A DNA stretch of 6,814 nt from an uncultured Sphingobium sp. (GTDB lineage Bacteria; Pseudomonadota; Alphaproteobacteria; Sphingomonadales; Sphingomonadaceae). Below the pieces are notes generated by a model. It had not been told where the DNA came from and searched no databases. It was given only the letters and a program-made list of their open reading frames with translations. A program made the position numbers and the translations under genes. The stretch is from positions 1 through 6,814 of the forward strand of contig CAMLFF010000177.1 in NCBI GenBank assembly GCA_946479185.1. The letters are read 5' to 3'. Numbering within the stretch: the stretch's first letter is position 1; each line of letters starts with the position of its first letter. Shown piece by piece: positions 1 through 5,626 of the stretch.

Positions 1-1150
1 GGCGGCGCAGATCGCTCTCGCGATATTTGGGGCGCTTGGCATAATCGGCGTCGGAGAGCTGCGGCACGAGAATGTCCGGCTCAATGCCGCCTTCCTGCAC
101 GGAGCGACCCGATGGCGTGTAATAGCGCGCAGTGGTGAGGCGCAGCGCCGTATCTTCGGAGAGCGGCAGCAGCGTCTGCACGCTGCCCTTGCCGAAGCTG
201 CGCTCGCCCATGATGACCGCGCGGTGATGATCCTGCAGCGCGCCCGCGACGATCTCGGACGCGGAGGCCGATCCAGCATCGATCAGCACGATGATGGGCA
301 GGCCCTGCGCATCATCGCCGGGGCGGGCATAATAGGGCCGTGTATCACCGCGCAGACGGCCGCGCTGGGAGACAATCTCGCCCTTGTCGAGGAAGGCATC
401 GGAGACGCGCACGGCCTCATCCAGCAAGCCACCGGGGTTGGAACGCATATCGATGATGTAGCCGATAGGCTTGCGGCCCAGCGACTTGTCGATACTGCGA
501 ATGGCGCTCTGCACGTCCGCGCCCGTATCGGCCGAGAAGCTGACGATCTTGATGACGCCGACATTCTCCTTCACCTGCCATTTGACCGGCTGAATATCGA
601 TGATGGCGCGGGTGATATCCACGATCAGCGGCTCGTCACGGCCAGCGCGGGCAATGGTCAGCTTCACGGCTGTGCCCGGCGCGCCGCGCATCTTCTCCAC
701 CGCTTCATCGAGCGAGCCGCCATAGATGAGCTTGCCGTCAATGTGCGTGATATAGTCGCCAGCCTTGATGCCAGCGCGGGCAGCAGGCGTATCGTCGGTC
801 GGCGCGATGACCTTCACCACGCCCTCTTCCATCGTCACGGAGAGGCCAAGGCCGCCATAATTGCCTTCCGTCTGCGTGCGCAAATTGGTGAAGGAGCGCG
901 CATCGAGATAGGCGCTGTGCGGATCGAGGCTGGAAAGCATGCCTTCGATGGCGCCCTTGATCAGCGTCTCGTCATCGACCTTCTCGACATAGCTGGCGCG
1001 AACCCGCTGGAACACGTCCATGAACAGATCGAGCTGCTTGTACGTCGCGCTCTCGCTCTCCGTCACGGCGGAGGTGGACGCGGGGATCAGCGCAATCGCG
1101 CCGAGGATCGCGGCGGAGCGGATCAGGAAGGTGCTGCGGGCGGCGGCCAT
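1..1150 (-). CDS. ctpA: S41-family C-terminal processing peptidase (CtpA type), 3' end outside window
   Basis: This gene encodes a periplasmic carboxyl-terminal processing serine protease, which in this family trims or degrades envelope proteins. The window holds 383 codons and no stop, so the C-terminus lies past the left edge. Residues 1-28 form a signal peptide: a basic start (R5, R11), a hydrophobic run at 13-23 and a likely cut after A28 (TSA). A PDZ domain spans roughly 96-170, including NYGGLGL at 97-103 and AGIKAGDYI at 126-134. The protease core holds RSNPGGLLD near 235-245, then GSASASEIVAGA (293-304) and SFGKGSVQ (318-325). S296, K321 and Q325 have the Ser-Lys-Gln spacing (25 and 4) known from B. 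subtilis CtpB, so the enzyme looks active. The ATG at 1150 is chosen because it gives the full signal peptide; no strong ribosome binding site precedes it. It lies 110 bases downstream of the EnvC-like gene, a pairing I recall as frequent in alphaproteobacteria. Confidence 0.95.
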   Translation of the reverse strand, partial: MAAARSTFLIRSAAILGAIALIPASTSAVTESESATYKQLDLFMDVFQRVRASYVEKVDDETLIKGAIEGMLSSLDPHSAYLDARSFTNLRTQTEGNYGGLGLSVTMEEGVVKVIAPTDDTPAARAGIKAGDYITHIDGKLIYGGSLDEAVEKMRGAPGTAVKLTIARAGRDEPLIVDITRAIIDIQPVKWQVKENVGVIKIVSFSADTGADVQSAIRSIDKSLGRKPIGYIIDMRSNPGGLLDEAVRVSDAFLDKGEIVSQRGRLRGDTRPYYARPGDDAQGLPIIVLIDAGSASASEIVAGALQDHHRAVIMGERSFGKGSVQTLLPLSEDTALRLTTARYYTPSGRSVQEGGIEPDILVPQLSDADYAKRPKYRESDLRR

Positions 1151-1195
1151 TGCTTCGCTTTCGAACGAGATGTGATGAGCTGACCTATAGGAGCG

Positions 1196-1201
1196 ATTAT
1201 A
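1196..1201 (-). promoter_or_regulatory. Candidate -10 box (TATAAT) for ctpA
   Basis: A perfect TATAAT on the minus strand ends 45 bases before the ctpA start, inside the 110-base gap after the EnvC-like gene. At 17 bases upstream I see only a poor -35 match (TGCCCG), and a TTGATC lies too far away (31 bases). A short palindrome, CCTATAGG, lies just downstream at 1184-1191. The box could give ctpA its own transcription start in addition to read-through from the upstream operon. This is inferred from one hexamer and its place in a non-coding gap. Confidence 0.4.
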
Positions 1202-1260
1202 CGGTCTGCCTAGCTTGGCGGGCATCTTGCCGGATCAAGCGTTACACTGCGGTGAACGGC

Positions 1261-2487
1261 TCAACGCAAAAGCGCGGCAACGTCCACGGGGCGGTCCTGC
1301 CGCCGCAATTCCACCAGCAAGCGCGGCTTGCCCGGGCCGGTCGCGCCCACCGGATCACCCTGCGCAACGCTATCGCCAACCTGCGCGCCGACGCGGCCCA
1401 GATTGCCGATCAATGTGGTCCATCCGCCACCATGCTCGATGATGATGATCTGCCCATAGCCGCGAAATGCGCCCGCATAGGCGATGCGCCCGGCGGCAGG
1501 CGCAACAACGATGGCCTTGGGGCCGGTGACGATGGTGAGGCCGCGCGCACGCACGCCGCCCTCGCTCAGCTCGCCAAAGCCGGTGACGACATCGCCGACG
1601 GCAGGCAGGCGGTAGCGCGGTGTGGCGGCGTCTGAGTTCGTGACAGCAGCGCTTTGGGCTTGCGGCGCGGCGCTGCCGGGCCGTGAGGGGCGCAACATGG
1701 GGCCGGGCAATTGCAGCAGGGCATCGCGAATGACCGCAGCATCCTCAATCTGCTCCATCAAATCGCCAATGTCCCGCGCATCCTCGCCCATCGCCAGCGC
1801 CCGCTCGGTTTGCAGGCTGGCGCTCTGCCGCAGCGTGCGGGAGGCGAGCCGCTGGCGATTCTCGGCCAGTGCGAGCGTCTTTTGCTGAGCGGCGAGGCTG
1901 TCCTTCGCCTTGGCGAGCGCGAGCCGGGCCCCCTCGGCACTGCGGCGCAGCTCTGCGGTGCGGGCAATCTCCTGCTTCAGCCCTTGGGTGGAGGCCGTGA
2001 TGATCGGAAGCGCCTGCGCCAGCACGATCCGCCGATGCACGGCATCATTCACAGTGCCGGGCGCGACGAGAGAGAGGATCGGCGAGCGGCGCGCAATCTG
2101 CTGGAGCGCTGCGGTGAGCCGCACAATCGGCTGCTGGCGCTTGGCGAGCCGCTGCGCCTGCGCGGCCTGTTGCGCGGCGATGATGCCGAGCCGAGCCTCT
2201 CCGGCGCGCAGATCCGCCTCGCCCTGTTGGATGCGGGCCGCAAGCGCCGCAATCTGATCGCGCGTCTTGTCGGCAGCGGCGGTGGTTTTGCGCGCGCGGG
2301 CCTCCAGCGCTTCACTACGTTTGCGGGCGTCCTCCGCCTGCGCGCGGGCGCGGGTCAGCGCGGCGCGCTGTTCGGCAAGGCTGGTGCCGGGAATGGGGGA
2401 TGGCGCGCTTTGGGCCAGCAGGGCTGGTGACATGGCGCCCAACGCGAGCGCCGACAGGATAAGGAGAAGCTGCGTGCGCCCCGTCAT
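1261..2487 (-). CDS. envC: EnvC/LdpF-like murein hydrolase activator with degenerate LytM (M23) domain
   Basis: This is a secreted 408-residue protein of the EnvC type, which in other bacteria binds and activates periplasmic amidases that split septal peptidoglycan. The N-terminus is a signal peptide with a hydrophobic stretch at 7-24 and a likely cut after A25 (LLA) or A28. Long Ala/Arg/Glu/Gln-rich helices follow at about 37-140 and 165-260, fitting coiled coils, then a Pro/Ser linker. The C-terminal LytM fold is at about 291-408, with GYGQIIIIEHGGGWTTL near 344-359. The usual M23 zinc ligands are gone: A314 and T318 stand where H and D of the HxxxD motif belong, N362 replaces the H of TLYAHL, and R389/L391 replace both H of HLHFE. 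It is therefore probably an activator rather than a hydrolase, as E. coli EnvC is. It starts 3 bases after the rlmH stop and has GAGGG at 2495-2499, 7 bases before its ATG, so it is probably co-transcribed. The exact partner amidase is unknown. Confidence 0.9.
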   Translation of the reverse strand: MTGRTQLLLILSALALGAMSPALLAQSAPSPIPGTSLAEQRAALTRARAQAEDARKRSEALEARARKTTAAADKTRDQIAALAARIQQGEADLRAGEARLGIIAAQQAAQAQRLAKRQQPIVRLTAALQQIARRSPILSLVAPGTVNDAVHRRIVLAQALPIITASTQGLKQEIARTAELRRSAEGARLALAKAKDSLAAQQKTLALAENRQRLASRTLRQSASLQTERALAMGEDARDIGDLMEQIEDAAVIRDALLQLPGPMLRPSRPGSAAPQAQSAAVTNSDAATPRYRLPAVGDVVTGFGELSEGGVRARGLTIVTGPKAIVVAPAAGRIAYAGAFRGYGQIIIIEHGGGWTTLIGNLGRVGAQVGDSVAQGDPVGATGPGKPRLLVELRRQDRPVDVAALLR

Positions 2488-2490
2488 CCC

Positions 2491-2916
2491 CTAGCCCTCG
2501 CGGTGATAGGGGTGATTCGCGAGAATGGCCGTCGCACGCCACAATTGCTCGGCCAGCATGGCGCGGGCCATCATGTGCGGCCAGGTCATCGCGCCAAAGG
2601 CGATTCGCAGGCTCGCCTCATCGCGCTCGGCTTGGGTAAAGCCATCGGCAGCGCCCAGGAGAAAGCGGCATTCGCGCATCCCATCGTCACGCCAACGCCC
2701 GAGCTTCTCGGCAAAGGCCATCGATGTGAGTTGCTGGCCGGTCTCATCGAGCATCACGGTGACGCAGGGCGTCTGTGATGGCGCGGGCTCCTTGCCGCCA
2801 CGGTCAGGCAATTCGCTGATCTTCGTGGGCCAGATGATGCGCTTCATGTAGCGATCGACCAGCTCTGCCTCAGGCGAGCGGCCGATCCTGCCACGAGCAA
2901 CGATATGCAGCAGCAT
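2491..2916 (-). CDS. rlmH: 23S rRNA (pseudouridine1915-N3)-methyltransferase RlmH
   Basis: RlmH is a small cytoplasmic SPOUT methyltransferase that uses S-adenosylmethionine to methylate pseudouridine 1915 in helix 69 of 23S rRNA on assembled 70S ribosomes. The 141-residue product carries the family marks: LDETGQQLTS at 56-65, the cofactor loop FLLGAADG at 85-92, MTWPHMMAR at 110-118, and EQLWRA plus the C-terminal NHPYHREG at 123-141. It is somewhat shorter than the E. coli protein of about 155 residues; the shortfall seems to lie in the first half, before the SAM-binding loop. The start is well fixed, because an in-frame TGA lies directly before the ATG and a GGGG run lies 5 bases upstream. 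It follows rsfS by 29 bases and precedes the EnvC-like gene by 3 bases, so all three are probably on one message. Confidence 0.96.
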   Translation of the reverse strand: MLLHIVARGRIGRSPEAELVDRYMKRIIWPTKISELPDRGGKEPAPSQTPCVTVMLDETGQQLTSMAFAEKLGRWRDDGMRECRFLLGAADGFTQAERDEASLRIAFGAMTWPHMMARAMLAEQLWRATAILANHPYHREG

Positions 2917-2945
2917 TCAGACCCCGACCGCGCGGGCCGGCAGCC

Positions 2946-3389
2946 TCATGCCTCGCTGACGGCGACCGGCGCGTCCGAGAAGCCCCACATGCGCTCAAGA
3001 TTGTAGAAGCTGCGCACTTCCGGGCGGAAGATATGCACGACCACATCGCCAGCATCGATCAGCACCCAGTCAGCGACCGGCAACCCCTCGATGCGGGCAC
3101 GGATGCCCATCTGCTTCTTGAGCCGCTCGGCGAGCTTCTGGGCGATGGCGGCAACCTGACGCGAGGAGCGGCCAGACGCGATCACGATATGATCGGCGAT
3201 GCTGCTTTTGCCCTCAAGCGGGATGGCCACGGTCTCGATCGCCTGATCATCGTCCAGCGATTCAAGCACGATGGCGAGCAGTTGCTGCGTGTGCGAATCA
3301 CCCGTGATGGAAGGCTGATCTTTAGCAGCAGGCTGGGCTGCTGCGGCAGCGGAGTTGGCGGCGGTGGGTAACGGCTCTGGCAATTTCAA
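2946..3389 (-). CDS. rsfS: Ribosomal silencing factor RsfS (Iojap/DUF143 family), TTG start
   Basis: RsfS binds ribosomal protein L14 and blocks joining of the 30S and 50S subunits, lowering translation when nutrients are short. The conserved core begins near residue 36 and includes SSIADHIVIASGRSSRQVAA at 62-81, then GLPVADWVLIDAGDVVVHIF at 102-121 and VRSFYNLERMW at 125-135, the usual Iojap ending. Before it lies an Ala/Pro-rich, probably disordered leader of about 35 residues. No ATG or GTG is available: upstream the frame is closed by a TGA at 3422-3424, and the first ATG inside is codon 94, within the core. The start is TTG at 3389, overlapping the nadD stop (TTGA), or TTG at 3383. AGGA at 3390-3393 touches the first but stands 6 bases before the second, so 3383 (145 residues) is mechanically the better start. 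The longer form is listed because both remain possible. Confidence 0.93.
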   Translation of the reverse strand: MKLPEPLPTAANSAAAAAQPAAKDQPSITGDSHTQQLLAIVLESLDDDQAIETVAIPLEGKSSIADHIVIASGRSSRQVAAIAQKLAERLKKQMGIRARIEGLPVADWVLIDAGDVVVHIFRPEVRSFYNLERMWGFSDAPVAVSEA

Positions 3390-3393
3390 TCCT
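3381..3393 (-). promoter_or_regulatory. Ribosome binding site and two candidate TTG starts of rsfS
   Basis: On the minus strand the sequence reads AGGA, TTG, AAA, TTG. AGGA (3390-3393) lies inside the last codons of nadD. The first TTG shares two bases with the nadD TGA and has no spacer after AGGA; the second has a normal 6-base spacer. The layout suggests translational coupling between nadD and rsfS. Confidence 0.6.
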
Positions 3394-4066
3394 GCGGAAT
3401 AGGGCGACCTGTCACGCCGTCATGCAAAATCGCATGAGCAAAATGGCGGTGCCAAAGGGGAGCCTTCTGCCGGAGCAGAGTGGCGGATCGGGGATCGGGG
3501 CGAAAGCGCAGATGCACAAGCGCCGGGAGTCTCCATGTCGTCCAGCATTTTTTCTGGCTCGCAGGTCGGACGAAACGGCGAAACCATGCCATGGCGGGCG
3601 CGCCAAAAGCCTCACGACTATAGCCCGGACGCGCAAGAACGGCAATGGGCGTCGTGCGCGCGATATCGCGCCACCCTTTCCAACAATGAAACTGCGCCAG
3701 ATTGTCCCCACCCATCAGCCAGATGAAGCGGATTGTAGGATATCTCCGGCGCAACCCCTTTAACGTGTCACATGTGTATATTGTGTTCATTTCCCGCTCA
3801 ATCGCCGTCACCCGAATGGGCGCCCGCCGAGCCATCCGCTTCGCACTCGCCATCCGCGCATGCAGCGGCGCCATCCCCGCCTTGGCCTTAAGCGGATTGC
3901 CCGGCGAAACCAGCCACCAGACCTCATCCAGCCCCAACGCTTCGCGTGCTGCAAGCGAGATGGCGCGGTGCCCCCCATGCGCAGGATTGAACGAGCCACC
4001 GAGCAGCCCGACGGTGACCACGCGACCGGGCGGGGCTTTTCGGGTGAAGGGAGGTGTGGCGCTCAT
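3386..4066 (-). CDS. nadD: Nicotinate-nucleotide adenylyltransferase NadD
   Basis: NadD joins nicotinate mononucleotide to the AMP part of ATP to make deamido-NAD, an essential step shared by de novo and salvage NAD synthesis in the cytoplasm. The 226-residue product has the nucleotidyltransferase signature GGSFNPAHGGH at 23-33, SPGNPLK at 54-60, the substrate loop MGGDNLAQFHCWKGW at 118-132, ARPGY at 145-149 and the closing RSATLLR at 193-199, which matches the ISSTxIR motif. The ATG at 4066 gives a short polar leader of about 16 residues before the first beta strand; GCGAG lies 7 bases upstream. The polysaccharide ligase-like gene ends 11 bases upstream, so read-through is likely, and rsfS overlaps its stop. 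The nadD-rsfS pairing is widespread in bacteria. I see no missing catalytic motif. Confidence 0.95.
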   Translation of the reverse strand: MSATPPFTRKAPPGRVVTVGLLGGSFNPAHGGHRAISLAAREALGLDEVWWLVSPGNPLKAKAGMAPLHARMASAKRMARRAPIRVTAIEREMNTIYTCDTLKGLRRRYPTIRFIWLMGGDNLAQFHCWKGWRDIARTTPIAVLARPGYSREAFGAPAMAWFRRFVRPASQKKCWTTWRLPALVHLRFRPDPRSATLLRQKAPLWHRHFAHAILHDGVTGRPIPQD

Positions 4067-4077
4067 CGGCCATCTCG

Positions 4078-5532
4078 CTAGGCGCGGACAGCCTTTGCGT
4101 CAAATGGAGCCCCGAGAGCGAGTGCGGGCTTCGAGGCTGCATCGGGCTGCGTCACAGGGCCTGCCGATCCGTCCACCTTAGCCGAGCTTACGTTCTTGCG
4201 CCTTGGCAACGACATATTAGCCAACGCGCCTGCGACCAGCCATGTCATAGGAGTGAGGGACGAGTTGGGAATAAGATCGATCACATTGACGAGATGCAGT
4301 GCGACCAGCGTGACGGTGGCGAGCGGCAGCCCCGCCCGGCGGAGCTGAAAAGCGCGCTTGAATGGAATAGTCAGCAGCCCGAAGTAAAGGACGTAGCCCA
4401 ACCAGCCCGCCGTTCCGATTATGATAACCCAGGTGCCATCGGTGACGGAAATATCCTGAGTGCTACCCCAACTGGTGACGATGATAACACGATTGCGGCC
4501 GTAGCTTCCCCAACCGAACAGAGGTTTTTTCTCTGCTCGGTCGAGGAGCATCTCCTCATTACGTAACCGGAAGTCTAAGGATTGCGCTCGCTCGGGACTT
4601 AGAGCGTTCGCTGCAGACGCGATTTGATTGAGCGGCAGCAAATTAGCGCCCCGCACTGCCGGATAGGCAATGATGATGAGCGCGATCGCTGCGGTAACGG
4701 TGAGAAATCGACGAGATGACAAGGACATAAAAACCGGCGCGACTAGCGCAACCAGGACCACCGCGCCAACCGACTTATTTAGCACGAGGACGATTGCGAG
4801 ATAGAGCGTGATCAAGCTCATGGGAATGCCGAACAAAATTATCCGCATTCTCCACAACCCGACGGCAGCTACCAGCGCCAAGCTCAGAAATGTCGAAACG
4901 AGGAGACCATGACCCAAGAACATCATCGAGCGAAAGCCGCCAAACCGCATCTGCTGGAGCCACATCTCGACATTTGAAATTCCGTAAACCATGCCCTGCA
5001 GAAATGGGCTTAGTCGGATTTCCATAAGGATCGGCACGGAATAGGCCAAAGCCGCAATGACGAAGGCCATTAACAGCTGCCGATGGCCTTTTTCATGAGC
5101 CAGCAACGCTGCCCCGAGTACGAAAGGGGCCAATGTCAGCAGGTTGCCGACGGCGCCGGACAGTCCCTCCCTAAATCCAAGCCCGGGCATGACAAGGCTG
5201 CCGATGACGATCGCCTCTCTGTTCGTAAACGCCGTCGCGAAAGGCACAAGGACCCATACAAGCATAAGCGAATTAATGACCTTGCTTTTTGGCCAGCGGA
5301 ACTCTCCGCTACGCGCCATCATCGGCGCTAAGATAAGCGCGGCCGCATTGGGGATCGACGACTTGTCCAGCGCGGGCACACCCGGGAAATCGAAATCCAC
5401 CCCAACTGGCAGCAGCAGATAACCCGCCAGCAGCGTCCAGATTGTAGCGCGACCGGCTGGCAATGTCGCATAAAGCGCCAGCGCCACAAGCGGCCACAGA
5501 ATCAGAGATCCTTGAGCGATCAAGTTCTGCAA
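4078..5532 (-). CDS. O-antigen ligase/polymerase-like (Wzy_C type) membrane protein, TTG start
   Basis: This is a 484-residue inner-membrane protein with about 11-13 hydrophobic segments (for example near 9-25, 86-102, 130-146, 152-170, 203-225, 230-250, 253-270, 276-292, 366-390 and 424-440). A large, probably periplasmic loop (about 293-365) carries SLDFRLRNEEMLL at 318-330 and EKKPLFGWGSYGRN at 334-347, then TDGTWV before the next membrane segment. This arrangement fits the family of O-antigen ligases and repeat-unit polymerases, which move polyprenyl-linked glycans on the periplasmic side. Ligase and polymerase cannot be told apart here; the priming transferase gene upstream favours a role in exopolysaccharide or capsule assembly. 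A polar Ala/Pro-rich tail of about 40 residues follows the last segment. The start is TTG: AGAAGGA stands 7 bases before it, an in-frame TAG lies five codons upstream, and the first internal ATG comes only at codon 71. Sampled lines are lower in GC than the housekeeping genes to the left. Confidence 0.8.
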   Translation of the reverse strand: MQNLIAQGSLILWPLVALALYATLPAGRATIWTLLAGYLLLPVGVDFDFPGVPALDKSSIPNAAALILAPMMARSGEFRWPKSKVINSLMLVWVLVPFATAFTNREAIVIGSLVMPGLGFREGLSGAVGNLLTLAPFVLGAALLAHEKGHRQLLMAFVIAALAYSVPILMEIRLSPFLQGMVYGISNVEMWLQQMRFGGFRSMMFLGHGLLVSTFLSLALVAAVGLWRMRIILFGIPMSLITLYLAIVLVLNKSVGAVVLVALVAPVFMSLSSRRFLTVTAAIALIIIAYPAVRGANLLPLNQIASAANALSPERAQSLDFRLRNEEMLLDRAEKKPLFGWGSYGRNRVIIVTSWGSTQDISVTDGTWVIIIGTAGWLGYVLYFGLLTIPFKRAFQLRRAGLPLATVTLVALHLVNVIDLIPNSSLTPMTWLVAGALANMSLPRRKNVSSAKVDGSAGPVTQPDAASKPALALGAPFDAKAVRA

Positions 5533-5539
5533 TTGCCAG

Positions 5540-5546
5540 TCCTTCT
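5540..5546 (-). promoter_or_regulatory. Strong ribosome binding site fixing the TTG start of the ligase-like gene
   Basis: AGAAGGA on the minus strand stands 7 bases before TTG at 5530-5532. With an in-frame TAG just upstream (5545-5547), this makes the TTG the only good start for the full-length membrane protein. The rest of the 94-base gap (5533-5626) has an A/T-rich patch near 5600-5610, but I see no convincing -35/-10 pair and no hairpin followed by a T run. Confidence 0.65.
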
Positions 5547-5626
5547 AAAAATATCTGGCGAACAACCTGGTCGGGCGTGCGACGTCCGGATCAATGCGCT
5601 ATTATTAAACAACGACACACACCAAG

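Noticed and set aside
224..1183. 319-codon open frame on the plus strand
   Set aside because: It lies opposite ctpA, which shows a signal peptide, PDZ domain and catalytic motifs. The plus-strand product is rich in Arg, Ala, Asp and His with no recognisable domain, as expected for an antisense shadow in GC-rich DNA.
1217..1245. Possible terminator hairpin (CTTG-CCGGAT-CAAG) after the EnvC-like gene
   Set aside because: The stem is only 4 bases, and no T run follows on the minus strand.
1711..2430. 239-codon open frame on the plus strand
   Set aside because: It is antisense to the EnvC-like gene, has low-complexity Arg/Gly/Leu composition and no motif; the coiled-coil protein on the minus strand explains the region.
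4070..4073. ATG seven bases upstream of the nadD start
   Set aside because: It is out of frame with the NadD motifs.
5570..5600. Short palindromes (GACGTC, TCCGGA) in the 94-base gap
   Set aside because: They are chance-length six-base palindromes with no repeat copies and no promoter in register.
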